From: an uncultured Erysipelotrichaceae bacterium
GTDB taxonomy: Bacteria; Bacillota_I; Bacilli_A; Erysipelotrichales; Erysipelotrichaceae
Length of the DNA stretch: 5,684 nucleotides
Direction: 5' to 3'
Assembly (NCBI GenBank): GCA_902796465.1
Contig: CADBPK010000114.1
Coordinates: 1 to 5,684, forward strand
Shown here: positions 1-5,684 of the stretch, one piece after another
Position numbering within the stretch: the stretch's first letter is position 1
Layout of the letters: every line of letters starts with the position of its first letter
Position numbers and translations under genes: made by a program
Notes under the pieces: model-generated
Databases searched by the model: none
What the model saw: the letters and a program-made list of their open reading frames with translations, nothing else
What the model was told of the DNA's origin: nothing

Positions 1-504
1 CTTCAGATTCAGGGTCTCGGTCGTATCCTCTTCATCGATCTTAACGACTTTGCGGGCAAATACATCCCCGGCATCCATCGCATGGACCATTTCTATGAGA
101 CATACGCCGGTTTCTTCATCCCCGTTCATGACTGCCCTGTGCACCGGGGCTCCTCCACGGTATTTCGGCAGCAGTGAAGGATGGATATTCAGACAGCCGT
201 ATGCCGGTGCATCCAGGATAGCATCCGGGATCATCTGTCCATACGCGCAGGTCACGATCAGATCCGGCTGATAAGCCAGGACTTCCTCCGCCTGCTGTCT
301 CAGTTTTGCCGGCTGCAGGACCGGTATGCCGTGCGCGTCCGCCAGTTCGTGAACCGGTGTCGGCATGATCTTTCTTTTCCTGCCCACAGGCTTGTCCGGC
401 TGTGACACAACAGCCACGATATTATATTTCTCTTCGATCAGCGCCTTCAGGATTTCACATGCAAATCTGGGCGTTCCGAAGAAAATAACGCGTAAATCTT
501 TCAT
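1..504 (-). CDS. fmt: Methionyl-tRNA formyltransferase, N-terminal part (runs off the left edge)
   Basis: The enzyme transfers a formyl group from 10-formyltetrahydrofolate to Met-tRNAfMet, making the initiator tRNA for bacterial translation in the cytoplasm. The 168 visible codons are the Rossmann-like formyltransferase domain. It opens with MKDLRVIFFGTPRFA, followed by the SQPDKPVGR loop at about residues 34-42. The catalytic block has Asn106 and His108 (NIHPSLLPKYRGGAP), then NGDEETGV at about 127-134 and Asp144; these three match the E. coli catalytic triad Asn106/His108/Asp144 in kind and in numbering. The C-terminal tRNA-binding domain lies outside the window. The ATG at 502-504 has an AGGAGA ribosome binding site at 513-518. 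The gene reads away from rpsT and appears to be first in its transcript, with no def or priA directly upstream as in many bacteria. The reading frame is unbroken to the edge. Identification is secure. Confidence 0.96.
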   Translation of the reverse strand, partial: MKDLRVIFFGTPRFACEILKALIEEKYNIVAVVSQPDKPVGRKRKIMPTPVHELADAHGIPVLQPAKLRQQAEEVLAYQPDLIVTCAYGQMIPDAILDAPAYGCLNIHPSLLPKYRGGAPVHRAVMNGDEETGVCLIEMVHAMDAGDVFARKVVKIDEEDTTETLNLK

Positions 505-528
505 TTTATAGGTCTCCTGTCGCAGTAC

Positions 529-557
529 ATTATACATTAACCTTCTATTTATTGCAT
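529..557 (-). promoter_or_regulatory. Candidate sigma-A promoter for fmt
   Basis: Read on the minus strand, a perfect TATAAT (plus-strand 529-534) lies 17 bp from ATGCAA (552-557), which matches only three of six bases of TTGACA. The predicted start near 522 would give an untranslated leader of about 17 nt before the fmt ATG, just enough to hold the AGGAGA site at 513-518. The -35 block is the same six base pairs used by the rpsT promoter on the other strand. The -10 lies inside a tandem 7-bp repeat (TACATTA twice, 526-539). The weak -35 makes this less certain than the rpsT promoter. Confidence 0.5.
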
Positions 558-580
558 TTTCAAAACTGCTTTGTTATAAT
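552..580 (+). promoter_or_regulatory. Sigma-A promoter for rpsT
   Basis: The elements are TTGCAT (-35, 552-557), a 17-bp spacer and a perfect TATAAT (-10, 575-580). A TG one base upstream of the -10 (572-573) gives an extended -10 motif. The predicted start near 587 leaves a leader of about 25 nt containing a strong AGGAGGT (598-604), 7 nt before the rpsT ATG. The near-consensus elements fit a highly expressed ribosomal protein gene. The leader is too short for a complex riboswitch-type control element. Confidence 0.85.
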
Positions 581-611
581 CGTTTAGGCAAAGAAACAGG
601 AGGTAGATCTC

Positions 612-875
612 ATGGCTAATATCAAGTCTCAGAAAAAGCGTGCATTAACAAACCTGAAAAGACAGAATATCAAAGCCGGACAGAAGAGCGAATTAAAGAC
701 AGCGATCAAGAAAGTTCGTGCTGCCGTTCAGTCCGGGGATAAAGAAACTGCCGTAAAAGCATACAATGAGGCCAACAAAGCTTTGGATAAGGCTGTCGCA
801 AGACACGTAAAGAACAGCAACTACGCTGCCCGTCAGAAATCCAGACTCGCAAAAGCTGTAAACGCAATGAACTAA
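612..875 (+). CDS. rpsT: 30S ribosomal protein S20
   Basis: S20 is a small, basic, all-helical protein that binds 16S rRNA during 30S subunit assembly. The 87-residue product has the usual S20 length and landmarks: an MANIKSQKKR start, a Lys/Arg-rich first helix (about 8-40), the EANKALDKAVARHV segment (about 53-66) and the closing NYAARQKSRLAKAV region (about 70-83). Translation starts at ATG 612, set by AGGAGGT at 598-604. The gene is monocistronic: it has its own near-consensus promoter at 552-580, and its TAA stop runs into the A-tract of a terminator at 874-905. It diverges from fmt and converges on the glyS-dnaG-rpoD-trmK operon. Nothing is odd about the protein itself. Confidence 0.97.
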   Translation: MANIKSQKKRALTNLKRQNIKAGQKSELKTAIKKVRAAVQSGDKETAVKAYNEANKALDKAVARHVKNSNYAARQKSRLAKAVNAMN

Positions 876-905
876 AAAACGAGATCGACCGATTCTCGTT
901 TTTTT
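874..905. terminator. Bidirectional intrinsic terminator between rpsT and trmK
   Basis: A run of six A (874-879) is followed by CGAGATC (880-886), a GACC loop (887-890), GATTCTCG (891-898, one bulged T) and seven T (899-905). On the plus strand this is a hairpin plus U-tract that ends rpsT. On the minus strand the same hairpin is followed by six T and lies 19 bp past the trmK stop, so it can also end the rpoD operon. The rpsT stop codon is part of the A-tract. The GC core is short (four G-C pairs in the seven-pair stem), but A-U pairing of the tracts would lengthen it. Confidence 0.85.
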
Positions 906-924
906 CATGTTTTTCCGTGATCCG

Positions 925-1593
925 TTACTCTGCGTTTTCAATCTGCTTTTCCCAGATCGTTTTCAGACACCGGGCGTTTTCTATGACAGACGGATCTTTT
1001 GCCCGTACCGTGATCTGTTCATATTTCCGGATCTGCCGCTCTGCATATTCCCGGTATGCGGGCGTTTTTTTCATTTCCGCCGATACGCCGCAGAGGATCT
1101 CCTCTTCGCTGTAGGACGGATGCGGTTTCGCGGAGAATGCCGTTATGCTGTAACAGAACCCGCGGTCGGAAACAACGGCTTCTTCTTCGATCGTATAGTG
1201 TTGATCGCTGATCCACCGGCGCATCTTGTCTTCGTCATGATTAACTTCGACGATGATCCTTTTCAGAGAAGGCAGTCTGTCCAGTGCCCTCCCCAGGATA
1301 TCAGCTGCCGTATAGAAACCCATGCCGGCGATGACAGCGGTGTCCGTATCGGCAGGAACACGGTCAAATCCATCCGACAGGATGGGAATCACCCTGTCTT
1401 CCAATTCGTAGTCCGCAATGTTTTTCAGTGCCATTTTCAGCGGGCCTTCCCGCACGTCGCAGGCATATGCTTTCTCCGCGATCCGATTCCGGATCAGATA
1501 AACCGGAAGAAGAGCGTGATCAGTACCGATATCCGCTGTGACCACGCTCTCATGTATCATATCTGCGATCGTTTTCAGTCTCGCGGTGATCAT
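925..1593 (-). CDS. trmK: tRNA (adenine22-N1)-methyltransferase, TrmK family
   Basis: TrmK (YqfN in Bacillus) is an S-adenosylmethionine-dependent enzyme that methylates N1 of A22 in tRNA. The 222-residue protein is slightly shorter than the Bacillus enzyme. The SAM-binding motif I is [10 protein letters not shown] (21-30), followed by a Rossmann fold, IAGMG (88-92) and EVN (116-118), then FCYSITAF (146-153). From about residue 160 the sequence is helical and charged, as expected for the family's C-terminal coiled-coil domain. Two motif positions depart from the form I recall for the family: Phe93 follows GMG where Gly is usual, and VEVN stands in place of a QPN-like motif. The ATG overlaps the rpoD stop as ATGA, and no Shine-Dalgarno is visible upstream, so translation is probably coupled to rpoD. 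The genomic position directly after rpoD matches Bacillus. The Nif3-like gene that often follows trmK is absent; a terminator follows instead. Confidence 0.9.
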   Translation of the reverse strand: MITARLKTIADMIHESVVTADIGTDHALLPVYLIRNRIAEKAYACDVREGPLKMALKNIADYELEDRVIPILSDGFDRVPADTDTAVIAGMGFYTAADILGRALDRLPSLKRIIVEVNHDEDKMRRWISDQHYTIEEEAVVSDRGFCYSITAFSAKPHPSYSEEEILCGVSAEMKKTPAYREYAERQIRKYEQITVRAKDPSVIENARCLKTIWEKQIENAE

Positions 1594-3494
1594 TTGTCAA
1601 AGAAGTCTTTCAGACGCTTGGAACGGGTCGGATGCTTCAGCTTGCGGAGGGCTTTTGCCTCGATCTGACGGATCCTCTCACGCGTAACGTTGAATTCACG
1701 TCCGACTTCCTCAAGTGTACGTGTCCTGCCGTCATACAGACCGAAGCGCAGACGGAGAACCTTTTCTTCCCTTTCCGTCAGTCCGGAAAGGACATTATTG
1801 ATCTCATCCTTCAGCAGCTGGTTGTTGGCATACTGATCAGGGCTCATCGCGTCCTTGTCTTCGATGAAATCACCCAGATGGGAATCATCTTCCTCGCCGA
1901 TCGGTGTTTCCAGGGAAACCGGTTCAAGGGCGATCTTCTGGATCTCACGGACTTTTTCCGGAGAGATGCCGTCCATTCTGGCACTGATCTCTTCCGCTGT
2001 CGGATCCCTGCCGAGCTCCTGGATGAGCTGACGCTGGATACGTGTCAGCTTATTGATGGTTTCGACCATGTGGACCGGGATACGGATCGTTCTTGCCTGG
2101 TCTGCGATCGCTCTTGTGATCGCCTGGCGGATCCACCATGTCGCATACGTACTGAACTTGAATCCCTTTGTATAATCAAATTTCTCAACTGCCTTGACCA
2201 GACCCATGTTTCCTTCCTGGATCAGGTCCAGGAACAGCATGCCTCTTCCGACATATTTCTTGGCGATCGATACGACCAGACGGAGGTTGCTGGAAATCAG
2301 GATGTTCTTGGCTTCCTCATCGCCTGCTTCGATCCGCTTGGCGATCTCCGGTTCATCCTCCGGCTTCAGAAGCGGTACACGTCCGATCTCCTTCAGATAC
2401 ATCTTGACCGGGTCATTCAGCTGGATGCTTGTATTTGCCTTGGAGAGAACAGCAGATACGGAAACGTTGCGGAAACTCAGTTCATCATCGAGATCCTCGT
2501 CACCGTCTTCCCTGTCTGAGCCGAGAAGATCATCGTCATCTTCCTCAGCTTCGAGCGGTTCGAGATCCTGGTCCTCGGAGATCTTGATATCCTCATCATT
2601 GAACCAGTCCCATAACTGTTCCAGATCATCGTCTGTCATGTCCAGGTGTTCCAGGGAAGACATGATATCCTTCTGGTAAATGATGCCTTCCTTGCGGTAT
2701 GTTTCCCTGTATTCTTCTTTCAGCTCATCGAGGTCCTTGTAATTCTTGTATCCGGCAGTATCAACGGAAAGCAGTTCCCGGCGCGGCAGTTCTTCGGCTT
2801 CCGGCTGGGGAACAGGTTCTTCCGCTTTCTTTTCTTCTGCCTTTGTCTTTTTCCGGCTTGTCTTTTTTGCCGGTTTCTTTACTTCTTCTTCCTGTACAGG
2901 CTCTTCTGCCTTCTTCGCAGCTTTCTTTGCCGGTTTTTTTTCTTCGGCAGGCGCTTCTTCCTGCTTCACGGCTTTCTTTGCTGTTTTCTTTACAGGTGCC
3001 TGTACTTCTTCAGGTTTTTCTTCCTTTGCCTTTTTTGTTTTTTTCGCAGGCTTCTTTTCTGCCGGTTCTTCTTCCTTCACAGGTTCCGCTTTTTTAGCGG
3101 CTTTTCTGACCGGTTTCTCTTCTTCCGCGGAAACGGCTTCCTTCTTCCCGGAAGCTTTCTTCACAGGCTCTTTGACTTCTTCAGCCTTCTTTGTCTTTTT
3201 AGCTGTCTTCTTTTCTTCCTTAACAGGTTCTGCCGCCTTTTTCGCTGCCTTTTTAACAGGCTTTTCCTTTTCGGCGGCTGCTGTTTCCTTCTTCTTTGCC
3301 GTCTTCTTCGCGGTTTTCTTTACTTCTTCCTGCTTTGTGTCTGCCTTTGCCTTTTTGGTTTTTTCAGCAGCCGCAGATTTAACGGAGGTCTTTTTCGCAG
3401 CGGTCTTCTTTGCCGGTTCCGATACTGCTTTTTCTTCCTTTGTCTTCTTCACTGTGCGTTTTGTCTTTTCTGTTTCACTTGCTGTTTTCTTCAT
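1590..3494 (-). CDS. rpoD: Primary RNA polymerase sigma factor (RpoD/SigA) with a long Lys/Ala-rich N-terminal extension
   Basis: This is the housekeeping sigma factor, which directs RNA polymerase to -10/-35 promoters. It has 634 residues against about 370 in Bacillus SigA. Residues 1 to about 240 form a low-complexity tail of Lys, Ala, Glu, Pro and Thr with no aromatic residues. A region 1.1-like domain follows (about 253-312, DLDELKEEY to KISEDQDLE), then a very acidic stretch (307-338). Region 1.2 begins at [13 protein letters not shown] (360-372). Regions 2.1-2.4 span about 395-475, with [19 protein letters not shown] and [20 protein letters not shown]. The sigma finger is [16 protein letters not shown] (531-546). 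Region 4 ends in the -35-binding helix-turn-helix, [20 protein letters not shown] (593-612). The start is set by GGAGGT at 3501-3506; the next in-frame Met is residue 278, inside region 1.1, so the tail is very likely translated. The gene begins inside the last 20 nt of dnaG and ends in an ATGA overlap with trmK. Confidence 0.97.
   Translation of the reverse strand: MKKTASETEKTKRTVKKTKEEKAVSEPAKKTAAKKTSVKSAAAEKTKKAKADTKQEEVKKTAKKTAKKKETAAAEKEKPVKKAAKKAAEPVKEEKKTAKKTKKAEEVKEPVKKASGKKEAVSAEEEKPVRKAAKKAEPVKEEEPAEKKPAKKTKKAKEEKPEEVQAPVKKTAKKAVKQEEAPAEEKKPAKKAAKKAEEPVQEEEVKKPAKKTSRKKTKAEEKKAEEPVPQPEAEELPRRELLSVDTAGYKNYKDLDELKEEYRETYRKEGIIYQKDIMSSLEHLDMTDDDLEQLWDWFNDEDIKISEDQDLEPLEAEEDDDDLLGSDREDGDEDLDDELSFRNVSVSAVLSKANTSIQLNDPVKMYLKEIGRVPLLKPEDEPEIAKRIEAGDEEAKNILISSNLRLVVSIAKKYVGRGMLFLDLIQEGNMGLVKAVEKFDYTKGFKFSTYATWWIRQAITRAIADQARTIRIPVHMVETINKLTRIQRQLIQELGRDPTAEEISARMDGISPEKVREIQKIALEPVSLETPIGEEDDSHLGDFIEDKDAMSPDQYANNQLLKDEINNVLSGLTEREEKVLRLRFGLYDGRTRTLEEVGREFNVTRERIRQIEAKALRKLKHPTRSKRLKDFFDK
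2811..3266 (-). repeat. Three decayed repeats encoding the Lys/Ala-rich tail of RpoD
   Basis: Within the rpoD extension I can line up three units. Unit 1 is residues 77-125 (begins [18 protein letters not shown]), unit 2 is 126-185 (begins [18 protein letters not shown]) and unit 3 is 186-228 (begins [19 protein letters not shown]). Each starts with [13 protein letters not shown], continues through an acidic patch, and then has a second basic block ([41 protein letters not shown]). Units differ in length (49, 60 and 43 residues) and are diverged at the DNA level, so this is an old duplication or recurrent slippage rather than a fresh tandem repeat. Confidence 0.65.
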
Positions 3495-5223
3495 CTATAT
3501 ACCTCCGTCTCTTTTTCAGACATTCATCATACCGGTTGAGGATCAGCTCCCGTGTTTCCTGATTCAGCTCCATGCCGAGCTGCTGACGGTATGCATCCGC
3601 TTCCTTTTCCAGTGCTGCGATCAGGATCCTGCGGATCGCGCCGTTCATGACAGCTTCGTCATACGGCGTTTCATGATCCATCAGCTCCACGATCAGCGAC
3701 TGCATCTCCAGATCATCCGTCGCATCGATCAGCGCACCGGGATTCACTTTCCCGGACGTATGCACCGCATCGATCATCATCATTGCGATCGCCTGGTGCT
3801 TTTCATCGAGCATATAACCAAGTTTCTCTTCGAACTGCTGCACCGCCCGCGGGCTGTTCATCATCATCTCCAGGATCATTTCTTCTGCCCTTCGTGTCCC
3901 GTCGGGAACACTGATCAGGGATGCTGTTTTCCTGAGGGGAACAGTAATCTGCACGGCGGCAGGCACGTCGAAGCGGAAGCCTGTCAGATCGGCGAGCTGA
4001 TCGGCGAAATATTTCCGGTCAACCTCATCATCCAGCTGTTCGATCTCTTCATATACTTTCTGGGCAAATTCCCTTTTTTCCAGATAGTTGTTCAGATTGT
4101 AGGAAGAGCGCAGATGGGAGAATACGAATTCCATCCAGGAGATCTCCTGTTTCATCAGCTCCTGCAGGGCACCGGCCCCGCTTTTCATGAGGATCTCATC
4201 CGGATCCTGTCCGGTCTCATTGCGGATCACTGATACTTCGCATCCTGCCTGGCGGGCCATTTTCCCGGCCCGTAAGATCGCCGCCTGTCCGGCATGATCT
4301 CCGTCATAACAGAAGGTGATCCGTGCCGCGATCCTTTTCAGGAGCGAGATCTGGCGCGTCGTGCATGCTGTGCCGAGTGTGGCAACAGCGTTTTCGATCC
4401 CTGCCCTGTCCAGCGCGATCACATCGGTGACGCCTTCGCAGACGTAGATCTTTCCTTCCCTGCGGGCTGTATTCCTTGCCCGGTGATAGTTATATACAGT
4501 ATTTCCTTTGGTAAAGATTTCCGTTTCGTTGGTATTGATATATTTGGATTCCACGCCGCTCCGGATCGTTCTGGCCGAAAAGGCGATGGGATTTCCGTTT
4601 TCGTCATGGATCGGGAATGTGATGCGGTCAGCGAATACATCGCTGATGCCGGCAGCCTGGATACGGACCAGGTTCACATCCACCATATCCGCCTCCCGGT
4701 AGCCTTTGGCTTTCAGGAACCGGTACAGGCTTTCCCCTGCGGGATTGTATCCGATCTGGAACTTCCGGCATACATTCTCATCCATGCCTCTTTCCCTGAG
4801 GTATTTTTTGACGCCGGCGCCGGCTTCGGTATCCAGCTGGTACATGGTATACTTTACAGTTTCATCCATGATCCTGTGCAGCAGTGTCCTGCGGGGATCC
4901 TTCTGTTCCGGACTTTCCTCTTCCACGGAAACGGAAAGATGATAGCCGGTCAGATCCGCTACCCTTTTTACCGCTTCGGGAAAAGAAACATTCTCAAATT
5001 TCCGGACAAACGAGAAAACATTCCCGCCGGCGCCGCATACGAAGCATTTGAAGATCTGCTTTTCCTGTGATACGTGAAGAGAAGGATCATGGTCATCGTG
5101 AAAAGGACATTTGCCGCGGTATTCCTTTCCGCTTCGGTTCAGCGGTACAAAATGATTGATCACATCGACAATGTCGGCTTTTGAACGGATTTCGTTGATT
5201 TCCTCTTCCCGGATCAGCGCCAT
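3475..5223 (-). CDS. dnaG: DNA primase (DnaG)
   Basis: DnaG lays down RNA primers for Okazaki fragments and leading-strand starts, working with the DnaB-type helicase at the fork. It has 582 residues, close to the Bacillus enzyme. The CHC2 zinc ribbon has Cys39, His42, Cys60 and Cys63 ([10 protein letters not shown] and [15 protein letters not shown]). The RNA polymerase core includes [13 protein letters not shown] (198-210) and KYIN (227-230). The TOPRIM domain shows the catalytic Glu in [11 protein letters not shown] (261-271, Glu263), ATLGTACT (281-288) and the metal-binding DGD (307-309), followed by QDPDEIL (339-345). The C-terminal part from about 440 is the poorly conserved helicase-binding region. 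The EGVTDV form differs slightly from the EGYMDV I would expect. The ATG at 5221-5223 has AAAGGA at 5228-5233 and follows the glyS stop by 14 nt. The 3' end overlaps rpoD by 20 nt. Confidence 0.97.
   Translation of the reverse strand: MALIREEEINEIRSKADIVDVINHFVPLNRSGKEYRGKCPFHDDHDPSLHVSQEKQIFKCFVCGAGGNVFSFVRKFENVSFPEAVKRVADLTGYHLSVSVEEESPEQKDPRRTLLHRIMDETVKYTMYQLDTEAGAGVKKYLRERGMDENVCRKFQIGYNPAGESLYRFLKAKGYREADMVDVNLVRIQAAGISDVFADRITFPIHDENGNPIAFSARTIRSGVESKYINTNETEIFTKGNTVYNYHRARNTARREGKIYVCEGVTDVIALDRAGIENAVATLGTACTTRQISLLKRIAARITFCYDGDHAGQAAILRAGKMARQAGCEVSVIRNETGQDPDEILMKSGAGALQELMKQEISWMEFVFSHLRSSYNLNNYLEKREFAQKVYEEIEQLDDEVDRKYFADQLADLTGFRFDVPAAVQITVPLRKTASLISVPDGTRRAEEMILEMMMNSPRAVQQFEEKLGYMLDEKHQAIAMMMIDAVHTSGKVNPGALIDATDDLEMQSLIVELMDHETPYDEAVMNGAIRRILIAALEKEADAYRQQLGMELNQETRELILNRYDECLKKRRRYIDEENSK
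3501..3506 (-). promoter_or_regulatory. Ribosome binding site of rpoD, inside the dnaG 3' end region
   Basis: GGAGGT on the minus strand lies 6 nt before the rpoD ATG (3492-3494), within codons of the last residues of dnaG. It is a strong site and decides the start of rpoD, placing the whole Lys-rich extension inside the protein. Because dnaG terminates at 3475-3477, ribosomes finishing dnaG pass over this site and stop just past the rpoD start. That arrangement allows re-initiation or coupling. Confidence 0.85.
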
Positions 5224-5237
5224 GCTTTCCTTTCTGA

Positions 5238-5684
5238 TCAGAATCTGATCTCTTTTAATATCAACTGTCTTACCTCTTCGACAGTGAGACGGTCCTGTTC
5301 CATGGAATCACGGTAACGGATCGTAACCGTTCCGTCTTCCAGTGTCTGGTCATCGACTGTAATGCAGTACGGTGTACCGATCTCATCCTGTCTTCTGTAA
5401 CGCTTTCCGATGGAACCGGATTCGTCATATGTGCAGACAAAATCATAGGACAGTTCCTTACGGATCTTTTCAGCTGTTTCGCCATGTGCCTTTTTCTTCA
5501 GCGGCAGGATGGCAGCCTTGACCGGTGCCAGTACCGGTGAGAAATGCATGACAACTCTCTTATCGCCGTTTTCCAGTTCTTCTTCGTCATATGCATCCGT
5601 GAAGAACATGAAGAACAGACGTTCCACACCGACTGCCGGTTCGACGCAGTACGGAACAAATCTTTCATTGGTGACCGGATCAAG
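5238..5684 (-). CDS. glyS: Glycyl-tRNA synthetase, single-chain type, C-terminal part (enters from the right edge)
   Basis: The enzyme charges tRNAGly with glycine. The 148 visible residues are the C-terminal end of a class IIa synthetase. VGVERLFFMFFTDAYDEEE (about 18-36) is the class II motif 3 region with its Arg. The anticodon-binding domain follows: FSPVLAPVKAAILPL, YDESGSIGKRYRRQDEIGTP (the highly conserved signature of this family), then YCITVD and RYRDSMEQDRL. These features identify the homodimeric alpha-2 GlyRS, not the alpha/beta (GlyQ/GlyS) form of Bacillus and E. coli. In this family the gene symbol is often glyS or glyQS. The frame is open to the window edge, so the true start is outside. 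The TGA at 5238-5240 is 14 nt before dnaG, so the two genes are very likely co-transcribed; any promoter for the operon lies beyond the window. Confidence 0.95.
   Translation of the reverse strand, partial: LDPVTNERFVPYCVEPAVGVERLFFMFFTDAYDEEELENGDKRVVMHFSPVLAPVKAAILPLKKKAHGETAEKIRKELSYDFVCTYDESGSIGKRYRRQDEIGTPYCITVDDQTLEDGTVTIRYRDSMEQDRLTVEEVRQLILKEIRF

Noticed and set aside
581..611. A riboswitch or ribosomal-protein leader in front of rpsT
   Set aside because: The predicted leader is only about 25 nt and shows nothing beyond the ribosome binding site.
907..1668. A 253-codon plus-strand frame opposite trmK
   Set aside because: It is a shadow of trmK. It begins just past the rpsT terminator, with no ribosome binding site and no recognisable motif.
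2811..3266. CRISPR array or non-coding satellite suggested by repeated CTTCTT/TTCTTT motifs
   Set aside because: The repeats have no regular spacing or conserved direct repeat, and they lie in one intact rpoD reading frame that explains the pattern.
3526..3531. TATGAT on the minus strand upstream of rpoD, a possible -10 of an internal promoter
   Set aside because: There is no -35-like hexamer at 16 to 18 bp and no extended -10. The bases encode a Tyr-Asp pair in the DnaG C-terminus, so the match is likely chance.
2646..3539. A 297-codon plus-strand frame with long Phe/Leu/Cys runs that looks like a membrane protein
   Set aside because: The hydrophobic look comes from reading the purine-rich rpoD tail on the opposite strand. 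There is no supporting promoter or ribosome binding site.
2746..4233. A 495-codon open frame on the plus strand opposite rpoD and dnaG, rich in Phe, Ser and Ala
   Set aside because: It is the antisense of the Lys/Glu-rich rpoD tail, where AAG/GAA codons read backwards as CTT/TTC and so lack stops. It crosses two clearly real genes and resembles no family.

Overview
This window is an ordinary-looking stretch of a Bacillota (Firmicutes-type) chromosome. It carries information-processing genes, and there is no sign of mobile DNA, CRISPR or a defence locus. The gene order glycyl-tRNA synthetase > dnaG > rpoD > trmK is the Gram-positive 'macromolecular synthesis' arrangement seen around Bacillus sigA. 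RpoD regions 2 to 4 are close to Bacillus SigA. The glycyl-tRNA synthetase is the single-chain (homodimeric) type, and base composition is roughly balanced. A lineage such as Erysipelotrichia would fit, but that placement is inference and would need a 16S or marker-gene tree.

Layout from left to right. (1) Positions 1-504, minus strand: the first 168 codons of fmt (methionyl-tRNA formyltransferase), running off the left edge. (2) Positions 505-611: a compact divergent promoter region. A strong sigma-A promoter drives rpsT to the right, and a weaker candidate for fmt points left; the two share one -35 block. (3) Positions 612-875, plus strand: rpsT (ribosomal protein S20). (4) Positions 874-905: a hairpin flanked by an A-run and a T-run, positioned to terminate transcription from both sides. 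(5) Positions 925-5684, minus strand: a four-gene operon. Transcription enters from the right with the end of glyS, then dnaG, rpoD and trmK. The genes are packed tightly: a 14-nt gap, a 20-nt overlap and a 4-nt ATGA overlap.

The genes cover tRNA charging and modification (glyS, fmt, trmK), replication priming (dnaG), promoter recognition (rpoD) and the 30S ribosome (rpsT). Co-transcription of primase and the main sigma factor is a long-known linkage of replication and transcription.

The one unusual feature is in rpoD. In front of an otherwise standard primary sigma factor lies a disordered-looking extension of about 240 residues, rich in Lys, Ala, Glu and Pro and built from about three decayed repeats. 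It recalls the Lys/Ala-rich tails of actinobacterial primary sigma factors and histone H1-like proteins. I found no undescribed multi-gene system; this sigma-factor tail is the best candidate for something worth study.
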